Source: Streptomyces sp. NBC_00443 (GTDB taxonomy: Bacteria > Actinomycetota > Actinomycetes > Streptomycetales > Streptomycetaceae). From it: a DNA stretch of 64,000 bases. Location of the stretch: assembly GCF_036014175.1 (NCBI RefSeq), contig NZ_CP107917.1:4154001-4218000 (forward strand), read 5' to 3'. The translations under genes and the position numbers were made by a program. Below, piece by piece: positions 8,175 through 18,590 of this stretch; position 1 is the first letter of the stretch, and every line of letters begins with the position of its first letter. Under the pieces are notes generated by a model. It ran no database searches. It worked only from the letters and a program-made list of their open reading frames with translations, and was not told where the DNA came from.

Positions 8175-8643
8175 CGATGAGCCACTCACCGCCGCGCTTC
8201 TCGTACGCGTACGTGTAGCGGGCCTTGACGACGCTCTTCTCGCCGGTCTCGGGGTCGGTGAGCGTGAACTGGTAGGTGCCGGCGTCGATCACGGAGTTGT
8301 TGTCGAGGACGTTGACGTGCGTCTCGATCTTCTTGCCGACGGGCTTGTTGGCGAGGAAGTGCTCGAAGTAGTCGACTATGGCGGCGTGGTCGGCGCGGAC
8401 CTTGTTGGACACGGTGGGCAGCAGGACCGCGTCGCTCGCGTACAGGTCGGCGACCTTCTCCGGGTCGCCGGTCTGCAGCGTCCTGTTCCACTGGTCGAAC
8501 AGGCCGGCCACCTGCTTCTTGCCGGGCCGCCCGTCACCCCACCCGGGCCCGGCGACCGCGGCACCGGCGGCGACGGTGCCGACGGCGACAACCGCGGTGG
8601 CGGTGACCATGGCTACGCGCTTGCTTGTGGAACGACGAGTCAT
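8140..8643 (-). CDS. exported SgcJ/EcaC-type SnoaL-like protein
   Basis: A 167-aa protein with a Sec-type signal (MTRRSTSKRVAMVTATAVVA, then AAGAAVAGP) and a cone-like NTF2/SnoaL domain (VAGLFDQWNRTLQTGDPEKVADLYASDAVLLPTVS; YTYAYEKRGGEWLIVNHHSS). Members of this group are named SgcJ/EcaC oxidoreductases, but their biochemical role is mostly unknown. I chose the ATG at 8643, with GGAG eight bases upstream, over the in-frame start at 8733 because the signal peptide begins here. It converges on the histidine kinase gene. Confidence 0.85.
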   Translation of the reverse strand: MTRRSTSKRVAMVTATAVVAVGTVAAGAAVAGPGWGDGRPGKKQVAGLFDQWNRTLQTGDPEKVADLYASDAVLLPTVSNKVRADHAAIVDYFEHFLANKPVGKKIETHVNVLDNNSVIDAGTYQFTLTDPETGEKSVVKARYTYAYEKRGGEWLIVNHHSSKMPEG

Positions 8644-8763
8644 CGCATCTCCAGGGATCTGGTGGAAGTGACTCCAGATTCGCCCGGCGCTGGTTAGGGC
8701 CCGTCCAGCGGACGTACAGGCCCGGGACAACACGTCTCCAACTCACGCTGCGCGCCTGCCCGA

Positions 8764-8957
8764 TCACACAGCGACAGCCTTCTTACGGCCGCGCCCGCGC
8801 ACCAACTCGGCCCCGGCGCCGAGCGATACGACGCCCATGCCGACGGCGGTCATGACGCCCTGCGTGCCGTCGACGACGAAGGGGCGGCCGCGGCGACGAC
8901 AGCGTTGAAGAGGAAGAGGAACCACAGGGCGGGGCGGGAGGAGAGCAGGGCCTTCAT
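8764..8957 (-). pseudogene. small two-helix membrane protein broken by a frameshift
   Basis: From ATG 8957 (GAAGGA upstream) the frame reads MKALLSSRPALWFLFLFNAV and soon ends. The next frame continues a sensible protein (PFVVDGTQGVMTAVGMGVV, then LGAGAELVRGRGRKKAVAV) to a stop at 8764. Adding one C to the C4 run on the minus strand (8881-8884) joins them into a ~64-aa protein with two hydrophobic helices. The reading is either a sequencing deletion or a recent loss of function. No function is known to me. Confidence 0.65.
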
Positions 8958-9060
8958 GACGGTTTCCTTCGGGGCGGGGCCGGTTCGACGGCCGTTGACC
9001 TGGTGAGATCAACGATCCCGGCTCCCGGGGTCAGCCACGAGGGAGCGCGCTCCCGAAGGC

Positions 9061-9082
9061 GGGGTGTAGCCCGCTACACCCC
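9061..9082 (-). terminator. hairpin after DUF5063/recR unit
   Basis: GGGGTGTAG (9061-9069) pairs perfectly with CTACACCCC (9074-9082), about 50 bp past the stop of the gene at 9132. Confidence 0.6.
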
Positions 9083-9131
9083 GTCCCTGAATCCGCTCAC
9101 ACCCCGAACAGCGTCACGCTGGGCGCAGCGC

Positions 9132-9791
9132 CTACTTCGCCGGGCGCAGCCCCAGCGGCTCCACGATCTCCTGCTCCATCACCTTGCCTGCCTCGAACTC
9201 CAGGGTCTCGTCGCCCATGCCCTGGTCGGTGTCCAGGCCGTCCAGCTCCGCCAGCGGCTGGTCCAGGCGGACGTGCGCCAGGACCGAGTGCAGGGCACGC
9301 AGGGTCGCCGACGCCGTAGAGCCCCAGTTGGAGAAGTAGGAGAACTGCCACCACCACAACGCCTCGGTGACGCGGCCGGCGCGGTAGTGGGCCATGCCGT
9401 GGCGCAGGTCGGTGATGACGTCGGTCAGGTCGTCGGAGATCCGGGCCGGGACCGGCGCCCTGCGGGGCTCGTAGGGGTCGAAGACCTCGGAGTAGACGTC
9501 GACCGGGTCCAGCAGGCGGGCGAGGTTCTCGCGGAGTTCGTCGACGTCGAGCTCCGGGCCCAGGTCGGGCTCGTAGCGCTCCTCGGGGACGATGTCCTCG
9601 TGGGCGCCCAGACGGCCGCCGGCCAGGAGGAGTTGGGAGACCTCCAGGAGGAGGAAGGGCACGGTCGAGCCAGGCTCGTCGCCCTTCGCGACCTCCGTGA
9701 CGGCGACCAGGAAGCTCTCGATCTGGTCCGAGATCTGGACCGCGAAGTCGTCCGGGTTCTGCTCGTTCGCGTGCAGCGTGGCGTCAGACAT
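9132..9791 (-). CDS. DUF5063-family protein
   Basis: A 219-aa soluble acidic protein with the conserved helical pattern of DUF5063 (FAVQISDQIESFLVAVTEV; GRVTEALWWWQFSYFSNWG; STASATLRALHSVLAHV). The family is common beside recR in streptomycetes; no biochemical role is known to me. Its start overlaps the recR stop by 8 bp, so it is translationally coupled to recR. Confidence 0.8.
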   Translation of the reverse strand: MSDATLHANEQNPDDFAVQISDQIESFLVAVTEVAKGDEPGSTVPFLLLEVSQLLLAGGRLGAHEDIVPEERYEPDLGPELDVDELRENLARLLDPVDVYSEVFDPYEPRRAPVPARISDDLTDVITDLRHGMAHYRAGRVTEALWWWQFSYFSNWGSTASATLRALHSVLAHVRLDQPLAELDGLDTDQGMGDETLEFEAGKVMEQEIVEPLGLRPAK

Positions 9792-10383
9792 CTAGGAGTC
9801 GTCTCCCCTCGAAGGCGCGGCCGAGGGTGACCTCGTCCGCGTATTCCAGGTCGCCACCCACCGGGAGGCCGCTGGCCAGGCGGGTGACCTTCAGGCCCAT
9901 GGGCTTGATCATGCGGGCGAGGTACGTGGCCGTGGCCTCGCCTTCCAGGTTCGGGTCCGTGGCCAGGATCAGCTCCGTGACCGTCCCGTCGGCCAACCTC
10001 GCGAGAAGTTCTCGTATACGCAGGTCGTCCGGACCGACACCCTCGATCGGACTGATCGCGCCGCCGAGGACGTGGTAGCGGCCCCGGAACTCACGGGTGC
10101 GCTCGATCGCCACGACGTCCTTCGGCTCCTCGACCACGCAGATCACCGCCGGGTCGCGGCGCGTGTCCCGGCAGATGTTGCACAGCTCTTCCTGCGCGAT
10201 GTTCCCGCACGTCGCGCAGAAGCGGACCTTCGCCTTGACCTCCATCAGGGCCTGCGCGAGGCGCCGTACGTCCGTCGGTTCCGCCTGCAGGATGTGGAAG
10301 GCGATCCGCTGGGCGCTCTTGGGACCGACGCCGGGCAGCCGTCCCAGCTCGTCGATGAGGTCCTGGACCACGCCTTCGTACAA
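9784..10383 (-). CDS. recR: recombination mediator RecR
   Basis: RecR works with RecO and RecF in loading RecA on gapped DNA. The 199-aa product has the N-terminal HhH region (LIDELGRLPGVGPKSAQRIAF), the four-cysteine zinc finger (CATCGNIAQEELCNIC) and a Toprim domain (VICVVEEPKDVVAIE; LILATDPNLEGEATATYLARM). Length is standard. It follows ybaB, as is usual in bacteria, and overlaps the DUF5063 gene. Confidence 0.97.
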   Translation of the reverse strand: MYEGVVQDLIDELGRLPGVGPKSAQRIAFHILQAEPTDVRRLAQALMEVKAKVRFCATCGNIAQEELCNICRDTRRDPAVICVVEEPKDVVAIERTREFRGRYHVLGGAISPIEGVGPDDLRIRELLARLADGTVTELILATDPNLEGEATATYLARMIKPMGLKVTRLASGLPVGGDLEYADEVTLGRAFEGRRLLDV

Positions 10384-10481
10384 CGGACTGCCGTCCTTCC
10401 TGGGTCCTGCGGTTCCTTACGGTACGTACGGTAGTTGGCGTCGGCCCGTCTTAGAAGACAAGCCGGACAACGCCCGCGGCG

Positions 10482-10826
10482 TCAGAAGGGCAGGCCGGGG
10501 ATGCCGCTGCCGCCGCCCAGGCCCTGGGCCAGCGGGCCCAGCTTCTGCTGCTGGAGCGCCTGCGCGTTCTCGTTGGCCGCCTGCACGGCCGCGATGACCA
10601 GGTCGGCGAGGGTCTCGGTGTCCTCCGGGTCCACCGCCTTCGGGTCGATCTTGAGCGCCCGGAGTTCGCCGGAACCCGTCACGGTGGCCTTCACCAGGCC
10701 GCCGCCCGCCTGGCCCTCGACCTCCGTCTGAGCCAGTTCCTCCTGCGCCCTCGCCAGGTCCTGCTGCATCTTCTGGGCCTGCTGGAGCAGCTGCTGCATG
10801 TTGGGCTGGCCACCACCGGGGATCAC
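10482..10826 (-). CDS. YbaB/EbfC-family nucleoid-associated protein
   Basis: This 114-aa protein has the YbaB fold: an N-terminal helix (MQQLLQQAQKMQQDLARAQEEL), a central sheet (VKATVTGSGELRALKIDPKAV) and a C-terminal helix (LADLVIAAVQAANENAQ). It ends in a Gly/Pro-rich tail (GLGGGSGIPGLPF). Such proteins bind DNA as dimers. The start is a GTG with GGAG upstream. It is paired with recR, which starts 98 bp further on; the gap includes the direct repeat TACGGTA-CG-TACGGTA (10418-10433). Confidence 0.93.
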   Translation of the reverse strand: MIPGGGQPNMQQLLQQAQKMQQDLARAQEELAQTEVEGQAGGGLVKATVTGSGELRALKIDPKAVDPEDTETLADLVIAAVQAANENAQALQQQKLGPLAQGLGGGSGIPGLPF

Positions 10827-11111
10827 GATCAGCTCCTTGCCTCTGTACGGCTTTCCCGTTCAGCACGAGCCTACGTGGTCCGGGCAGCCGTCGCCCCGGC
10901 ACTCTTTCGAGTGAGAAGAACTGGAGTCCTATACCTGATCAAGACCCCCTTCCGGGCGGAAAATAGGCGAAAGGCATCTCTTCGCCACCCATTGGGCGGT
11001 AGGAAGGGTCCGGCGCGTCAGCCTCAGGTGTTGCGTGACGTTCCGTGCGCCGCGGTGGTCGTACCCGGGTCGTACGTGCGGTCACACACCGTGATCAGTA
11101 GGGAGTGCCGG

Positions 11112-11864
11112 GTGGTTCAGCCGGAGATGCAGCCCGACAGGTCGCCACAGGACGGGCGGGGCGGCGAAGGGGCGGCCGGACTGCGGCCGGGCGATCTGAC
11201 GGGTCGGGCCTTTCCGCTCGGGGACTGGGGAGAGCCGGCGGTGCGGTTGGACGAGCTGTACCGGTGGGTGGAGCGGGGGGCGCTGAACACGGCCGCGTGG
11301 TATCTCGCGGACCGGGTGTGGAAGCGGCGGGGGGCTCGCGCGTTGCGGGGGGGAGCGGCGTCCGGGGCGGTCGTGGGCGCCGCGTTGCCGTTGCTGGATG
11401 TGACGGGGGCGGTGAGCGGGACGGCTGCCTGGGGTTATCTGGCGCTGCTGCTGGCGGCGGCGTGCGTCGCGGCCGACCGGTTCTTCGGGCTGACGTCCGG
11501 GTGGATAAGGGACGTCGCCACGGCCCAAGCGGTGCAGCGGCGGCTTCAGGCGCTGCAGTTCGACTGGGCGACGGAGAGTGTGCGGGAGGTTCTGGGGCCG
11601 GCTGAGGGGACGGCGAGTGAGGCCGCCGAGCGGTGTCTGGGGGTGCTGCGGCGGTTCTGCGAGGACGTGACGGAGCTGGTCCGTGCGGAGACGGCGGACT
11701 GGATGGTGGAGTTCCGGACGGGATCGGCGCCGCTGGGCATTCAGTCCGCGTCGGCCGGGGGCATCCGCCACGACACGGGCACGGCCCTGGGCCGCTTCCC
11801 CGCCTCCCCGGCGAACGGCGCCCGCCCCAACATGCCGCGCCAACGCCCCCCGGAGATCCGGTGA
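11112..11864 (+). CDS. SLATT-domain two-helix membrane protein
   Basis: A 250-aa protein matching the SLATT pattern: an amphipathic lead-in (LDELYRWVERGALNTAAWYLADRVWKRR), two adjacent hydrophobic helices (SGAVVGAALPLLDV; AAWGYLALLLAAACVAADRFFG) and a long cytosolic helix (AQAVQRRLQALQFDWATESV). SLATT proteins are known as predicted pore-forming effectors next to nucleotide-signalling modules, but here no such module is adjacent. I chose the GTG at 11112 with GGGAG upstream; no clear ribosome site supports starts further upstream. A Pro-rich tail closes the protein. Transcribed divergently from ybaB. Confidence 0.75.
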   Translation: MVQPEMQPDRSPQDGRGGEGAAGLRPGDLTGRAFPLGDWGEPAVRLDELYRWVERGALNTAAWYLADRVWKRRGARALRGGAASGAVVGAALPLLDVTGAVSGTAAWGYLALLLAAACVAADRFFGLTSGWIRDVATAQAVQRRLQALQFDWATESVREVLGPAEGTASEAAERCLGVLRRFCEDVTELVRAETADWMVEFRTGSAPLGIQSASAGGIRHDTGTALGRFPASPANGARPNMPRQRPPEIR

Positions 11865-11922
11865 CGCACCCCCTGCCGAGCAGCACCGGGCCGCCACAGG
11901 CACGCCGCCCGACCACCGGAGG

Positions 11923-13476
11923 TCACTCGCAGAGGGTCATCGCCTGGCGGCACGGCAGATGCCCCTTGTCCCGGATCGCCTGCCGGCTCGTCTCCTCGTC
12001 GAGGTAGGCGAGGAAGCTGGCGGCGAGGGTCCCGTTGCGCGGGGCGCCGTAGGTGTAGGCGTATTCGACGTCGCGATACGGATAGGTGCTGCCGTTGGTC
12101 TCGATCTCGTCGATGTCGGCCTGTTCGCCGTCCAGCGGCACCCTGGCCACGCCGTCCCTCTCGGCGGCCTTGGCGAGGGCGAGCTCGCTGTAGCCGATGG
12201 CGCCGCGCGCTGCCGCGACCTTCTTCAGCACGTCGCCGGTGGAGGCGAGTTCACAGCGCACGACGACCGAGGCGTTGTCACGGCAGTCCAGCGAGGTACT
12301 GGGCGCGCTCTCCCACCGCCCGTCGAGCACCCGCTCCTGGAAGATCTGCCGGGTCCCGGAGTTGTCCCCCCGGCTGACGAGGACGATGGGCAGGTCGGCG
12401 AGGTCGCGGTACGTCGTCTCCCGCTCCGCCTCGGACATCAGCTGCCCCCAGCGTGTGTACGTCCCCGCATACAGCTCCCGCACCTGCCGCACCGACAACC
12501 CGGCCGCCGCGAACGCGTTCCCTTCGCTTGCGACCAGCGTGTAGGCCGACAGCGCGATCTTCTTCCCCCGCAGCCCCAGCCGCTCGCCCGACGGCCCGTC
12601 CGAGAAGGCGATCACGGACCGCGCGCTGTCCTTCGACCGGCCTGCCAGCGCGTCGAGTTCGACGACACCGAGCTCGCTGCCGCGCGCCTCGACCGTGATG
12701 TCGGCTCCCTGGCACTTGCCCTCGTAGTCCTTCGCGAGCGTCTCGATCACCGGTGCGAACGCGGTGGACCCGGTCACCGTCAGCCCGCCCCGCTCGCACT
12801 CGATCGGATTGCCGTCCCGGAAGACGACGATGCCGGCGAGCACCAGCACGGATGCCGTGAGCAGGGCGGTGAACACCCGTGCCGGAAGGCTGAAGACGTT
12901 CTCCTTCTCGTCCGGGGTGGCGCTGCGGTTGGGGTGCACCTCGCCTTCCCGGATCCCGCCGTACAGCCGTATCTCGCGCCCGACATCACCGCCGGAGAGC
13001 AGCACCAGCAGCTTGAAGTAGTCGCCGCGGTTGAGCGGCACCCGCGGGATGCGCAGCCGGTTCCCCTCGTACCCGAAGCCGCGGTCGGCGCTGAAGTGGT
13101 CCATGATGTGGTCGATGTCGGTCGGCTGCGTGACGGAGACCCCGCGAATGGTGCGGTCGGTGAACACCGCCGTCAGCCCGTGCCGTTCGGGGCTCGTGTA
13201 GTCGTCGCGGTCGATGGTCTGTGAGCCGTCGTTCTCGATGCGCAGCAGGACCAGCGTGGCGTCGACCATGCCCGGCGCCTCGTCGAACAGGCCCAGACGC
13301 CGGTTCTCCCGGCCCGAGCGCACGTCGTCGCCGATCGCGTTGTCCATCTGGACGCGGTACCCGATCCGTTTGCGGCCCGGCACCCGGCGCTCGTACCAGA
13401 CCATGACACCGGACGCGACGACGCCGATGACCGCCGTCCCGACGGCCACGACGTTCTCAGCGCTCAGCCACTCCAT
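11923..13476 (-). CDS. membrane-anchored protein with PstS-like binding domain
   Basis: This 517-aa protein has a membrane helix at residues ~8-27, a ~170-residue beta-rich segment (32-198) without a recognised family, and a second helix at ~200-219. The C-terminal type-2 periplasmic-binding domain starts at ~228 (VTGSTAFAPVIETLAKDY; SRGDNSGTRQIFQERVL; ARGAIGYSELALAK), which is the PstS phosphate-binding pattern. The C-terminal domain would be extracytoplasmic. No pst transport genes are nearby, so it is more likely a sensor or accessory binding protein than a transporter subunit. It lies beside a Ser/Thr kinase in the same orientation. Confidence 0.75.
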   Translation of the reverse strand: MEWLSAENVVAVGTAVIGVVASGVMVWYERRVPGRKRIGYRVQMDNAIGDDVRSGRENRRLGLFDEAPGMVDATLVLLRIENDGSQTIDRDDYTSPERHGLTAVFTDRTIRGVSVTQPTDIDHIMDHFSADRGFGYEGNRLRIPRVPLNRGDYFKLLVLLSGGDVGREIRLYGGIREGEVHPNRSATPDEKENVFSLPARVFTALLTASVLVLAGIVVFRDGNPIECERGGLTVTGSTAFAPVIETLAKDYEGKCQGADITVEARGSELGVVELDALAGRSKDSARSVIAFSDGPSGERLGLRGKKIALSAYTLVASEGNAFAAAGLSVRQVRELYAGTYTRWGQLMSEAERETTYRDLADLPIVLVSRGDNSGTRQIFQERVLDGRWESAPSTSLDCRDNASVVVRCELASTGDVLKKVAAARGAIGYSELALAKAAERDGVARVPLDGEQADIDEIETNGSTYPYRDVEYAYTYGAPRNGTLAASFLAYLDEETSRQAIRDKGHLPCRQAMTLCE

Positions 13477-13636
13477 GTGGGTGCCCCCGCTACTCCCCGG
13501 AGTCGGATGGTGGGGTCACCGTACGCGCGCACAGGGGAACATACGACCGACTCCTGGGGCAGTTCGCGGTTTGTTCAACCACCCCACAGGAAAGGGCCGT
13601 TCACCGGAATCACGCCACTGCTCGGCGCTGCCCCCG

Positions 13637-15582
<1,946 letters not shown>

Positions 15583-15671
15583 CGCTCGCCCCCAACCCCA
15601 CCCACGCAAGCCCCCGCCTACGCGACGGCCCCACGATAGTGCGGCATACCGGGAGGTGAGCGGGGCGGCGT

Positions 15672-16130
15672 CTACGGTTCGGTAACAGGAGCGTCGATCC
15701 CGTCGAGGACCTTCGACAACCGTTCCAGAACCCGTACGGCCTCGGCGAGCTCCGCGTCCCCGAAGGCGTCGGCCAGCCGGTCCGCGAGGACCGCGTGCCC
15801 GGGGTCGATCCTGGAGATCGCCGCGCGTCCCTCCTCGGTCGGCGCGAGGAGCTTCGCCCGGCGGTGCGCGGGGTTCGGCCGGTACTCGGCGAGCCCCTTG
15901 TCCACCAGCAGATCGGCGATGCGCTGCACGCTCTGCCGGGTGATGCCCATGGCGCGGGCGACGCCGGCGACGGGCAGGGGTTCGCCGAGCACCGCGCCCA
16001 ACACCTGCCACCAGGCCGCCGTCAGCCCGGCCGGCCGGGCCAGTTCCTCGGCGACCGCGAGGAACTGGCCGTTGAGCTTGAAGACACCGAGCGCGCTGCG
16101 GCTCAGCAGATCCTGGCGTTCCCGGCTCAC
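15672..16130 (-). CDS. MarR-family transcriptional regulator
   Basis: A 152-aa winged-helix protein: GLTAAWWQVLGAVL, the recognition region VARAMGITRQSVQRIADLLVDKGLAEY, the wing NPAHRRAKLLAPTEEG and a C-terminal dimerisation helix. Its GTG start overlaps the stop of the DJ-1-like gene by 4 bp. The pair is likely autoregulated through the two palindromes at 16753-16787 in front of the operon. The ligand is unknown. Confidence 0.9.
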   Translation of the reverse strand: MSRERQDLLSRSALGVFKLNGQFLAVAEELARPAGLTAAWWQVLGAVLGEPLPVAGVARAMGITRQSVQRIADLLVDKGLAEYRPNPAHRRAKLLAPTEEGRAAISRIDPGHAVLADRLADAFGDAELAEAVRVLERLSKVLDGIDAPVTEP

Positions 16131-16729
16131 AGAACCCCGGCCTTCTCGAGTACGGCGTACGCCTCGGCGTCGGAGTCGTGGAACAGGCGGTACCAGGCGT
16201 CGACGGCCTCGTCGTCGTACACCTTCAGCAGCCGCAGGATCTCCCGGGCGAAGGCGACGGGCTCGGTCGGGCCGGCCGTGACGAGCCCGCCGTCGGTGAC
16301 GGCGTCGGCCTCGACGTACCGCTCGCCGCCGCCGTAGCCGGTCGCGGCCAGGTAGAAGGAGATCGCGCTGGTGTGGTCCCGGTCGTCGAGCAGCCCCTCG
16401 CGCGCCATCCCGGCTGTCGCCCCGCAGATCGCCGCGACCGGCACACCCGCGTCGAGGAACTCCCGCGCCTTGCGGGCGAACGGGGCGAGCTCGTCGCCCG
16501 CGTCCCAGAGGTCGGCGCCAGGCAGGATCAGCAGGGCCGCGTCGGACGGCCGTACGTCATCCAGGGCCAGGTCGGGCTGGATGCGCAGGCCGCCGACGCT
16601 CGTGACGGGCTCCGGGGTCGGGCCGACGGTACGGATCCCGTATCCGGCGCGGGCGAGCTGGGCGGTGGCGTGGCCCGGCTCCCAGTCGGCCAGGGTGTTG
16701 TAGACGGCGAGGTACACGGGCTTGCTCAT
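16127..16729 (-). CDS. DJ-1/PfpI-family glutamine-amidotransferase-like protein
   Basis: A 200-aa protein of the DJ-1/PfpI superfamily (LALDDVRPSDAALLILPGADLWDA; nucleophile elbow VAAICGATAGMAREGLL with the reactive Cys). The family includes stress hydrolases, glyoxalases and isonitrile hydratases; the exact activity cannot be assigned. The ATG at 16729 has a strong GGAGGAG site. It is the first gene of a MarR-controlled operon. Confidence 0.88.
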   Translation of the reverse strand: MSKPVYLAVYNTLADWEPGHATAQLARAGYGIRTVGPTPEPVTSVGGLRIQPDLALDDVRPSDAALLILPGADLWDAGDELAPFARKAREFLDAGVPVAAICGATAGMAREGLLDDRDHTSAISFYLAATGYGGGERYVEADAVTDGGLVTAGPTEPVAFAREILRLLKVYDDEAVDAWYRLFHDSDAEAYAVLEKAGVL

Positions 16730-16752
16730 GGCTCCTCCTGGAGACCTCGAAG

Positions 16753-16787
16753 ATGACAATATTCTGTCATTTGGACAGCTTGCTGTC
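16753..16787. promoter_or_regulatory. twin palindromic operators, probably for the MarR protein
   Basis: A perfect palindrome ATGACA-N6-TGTCAT lies at 16753-16770. It is followed by GACAG-CTTG-CTGTC at 16774-16787. The centres are 19 bp apart, so two dimers would sit on nearly the same face of the helix. The elements are 24 bp upstream of the DJ-1-like gene and within the divergent region with the aminotransferase at 16931. AT-rich half-site palindromes of this type are usual MarR operators. Confidence 0.7.
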
Positions 16788-16930
16788 AATGCAGGCTGCG
16801 GCATGGCGTATGGCACGGCGGCCGTGTGGCTTGGGTTGCACGGGGCGTCGACAACCTGTCGCGGAAACCCACCGACCGCAGACAGGACGCCGATATCGCG
16901 CCCGAAGGGCCCGCCCGTACGCTCGGGCGC

Positions 16931-18286
16931 ATGACCCCTCAGCCAAATCCCGAGGTCGGCGCCGCCGTGAAGGCCGCGGACCGTGCGCATGTCTTTCACT
17001 CCTGGTCCGCTCAGGAACTCATCGACCCGCTCGCCGTCGCCGGTGCGGAGGGGTCGTACTTCTGGGACTACGACGGCAAGCGCTACCTCGACTTCACCAG
17101 CGGGCTCGTCTACACGAACATCGGCTACCAGCACCCGAAGGTCGTCGCCGCGATACAGGAGCAGGCCGCACACCTGACCACCTTCGCGCCCGCCTTCGCC
17201 GTCGAGGCCCGGTCCGAGGCGGCGCGGCTGATCGCCGAGCGGACGCCGGGCGACCTGGACAAGATCTTCTTCACCAACGGCGGCGCGGACGCCGTGGAGC
17301 ACGCCGTACGGATGGCCCGGCTGCACACCGGGCGGCCGAAGGTGATGTCTGCGTACCGGTCGTACCACGGCGGTACGCAGCAGGCCGTGAACATCACCGG
17401 CGACCCGCGCCGCTGGGCCTCCGACAGCGCCGCGGCCGGTGTGGTGCGCTTCTGGGCGCCCTTCCTCTACCGCTCCCGCTTCTACGCCGAGACCGAGGAG
17501 CAGGAGTGCGCTCGGGCGCTGGAGCACCTGGAGACGACGATCGCCTTCGAGGGCCCGTCGACCGTCGCCGCGATCATCCTGGAGACGGTTCCCGGGACGG
17601 CCGGGATCATGATTCCGCCGGCCGGCTACCTGGCGGGCGTCCGCGAGATCTGCGACAAGTACGGGATCGTCTTCATCCTGGACGAGGTCATGGCGGGGTT
17701 CGGGCGGACCGGTGAGTGGTTCGCGGCGGACCTGTTCGACGTCACCCCCGACCTGATGACCTTCGCCAAGGGCGTGAACTCCGGGTACGTGCCGCTCGGC
17801 GGCGTGGCCATCTCCGGGGCCATCGCACAAACCTTCGCGAAGCGGCCGTACCCCGGCGGTCTGACCTACTCCGGGCACCCGCTGGCCTGCGCGGCCGCCG
17901 TCGCGACGATCAACGTCATGGCCGAGGAGGGCGTCGTCGAGAACGCCGCCCGGCTGGGCTCCGAGGTGGTCGGACCCGCGCTGCGGGAGCTCGCCGAACG
18001 TCATCCTTCCGTCGGCGAGGTCCGCGGCGTCGGCATGTTCTGGGCGCTCGAACTGGTCAGGAACCGCGAGACCCGCGAGCCCCTGGTGCCCTACAACGCG
18101 GCGGGGGAGGCCAACGCCCCCATGGCAGCGTTCGGCTCCGCCGCGAAGGCCGGGGGCATCTGGCCGTTCGTGAACATGAACCGCACCCACGTCGTGCCCC
18201 CGTGCAACGTGACCGAGGCGGAACTGAAGGAGGGGCTGTCAGCGCTGGACGCTGCGCTGGCTGTGGCGGACGGGTACGTGGAGTAG
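16931..18286 (+). CDS. class III (PLP) aminotransferase
   Basis: A 451-aa omega-aminotransferase-type enzyme. Visible motifs are YFWDYDGKRYLDFTSG, the cofactor-binding FFTNGGADAVEHAVRMAR, the Asp motif GIVFILDEVMAGFGRTG, and the PLP-lysine region LMTFAKGVNSGYVPLGG with the internal aldimine Lys. The arrangement matches 4-aminobutyrate and beta-alanine/pyruvate aminotransferases; the substrate is not evident. The ATG at 16931 is chosen because upstream in-frame residues look non-coding. It is transcribed divergently from the DJ-1/MarR pair. Confidence 0.9.
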   Translation: MTPQPNPEVGAAVKAADRAHVFHSWSAQELIDPLAVAGAEGSYFWDYDGKRYLDFTSGLVYTNIGYQHPKVVAAIQEQAAHLTTFAPAFAVEARSEAARLIAERTPGDLDKIFFTNGGADAVEHAVRMARLHTGRPKVMSAYRSYHGGTQQAVNITGDPRRWASDSAAAGVVRFWAPFLYRSRFYAETEEQECARALEHLETTIAFEGPSTVAAIILETVPGTAGIMIPPAGYLAGVREICDKYGIVFILDEVMAGFGRTGEWFAADLFDVTPDLMTFAKGVNSGYVPLGGVAISGAIAQTFAKRPYPGGLTYSGHPLACAAAVATINVMAEEGVVENAARLGSEVVGPALRELAERHPSVGEVRGVGMFWALELVRNRETREPLVPYNAAGEANAPMAAFGSAAKAGGIWPFVNMNRTHVVPPCNVTEAELKEGLSALDAALAVADGYVE

Positions 18287-18299
18287 GCGTCCGGGGGGG

Positions 18300-18460
18300 G
18301 TTGCCCACCCGCCCAGGCATTTCAGCCCGTCTGGGGGTGCCCCCTCTGGGGGAGTTTGAGGACGAGGCCGTTCAGGCCGACAGCGGGGGTCTGGGGGCGG
18401 CAGCCCCCAGGGACGATGGGGGTCCCCCCGCTCGAGCGAAGCCGAGAGTGGGGGGAGGAC
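18300..18460. repeat. common Streptomyces extragenic repeat element
   Basis: Downstream of the aminotransferase lies a G-rich block. It has GGACGAGGCCGTTCAGGCCG (18360-18379), a CTGGGGGCGGCAGCCCCCAG hairpin (18391-18410), and CCCCCGCTCGAGCGAAGCCG with AGAGTGGGGGGAGG (18425-18458), which folds back as a second hairpin. I recognise these strings as a widely dispersed intergenic repeat of Streptomyces, usually at gene ends. It probably also acts as a terminator here. The rest of the 304-bp gap up to 18590 holds the GntR promoter. Confidence 0.7.
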
Positions 18461-18590
18461 AGGGGCGGCGGGGGCGAAAAAGTCGGCGCCGTCACGGGAA
18501 TCTCGCCCGGAAGCCGAACGCGTAAGGTGGCGTGCTCGTAGACATACATGCGCACGCCACCTCATCGCGACGACGGGAGACGCCCTCACC

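Noticed and set aside
10418..10433. TACGGTA-CG-TACGGTA repeat before recR as an SOS box
   Set aside because: It does not match the actinobacterial LexA consensus (GAAC-N4-GTTC); kept only as an unexplained repeat.
10966..10986. GGCGAA/TTCGCC hairpin between ybaB and the SLATT gene
   Set aside because: Short stem with a 9-base loop in GC-rich DNA; not distinct enough from chance.
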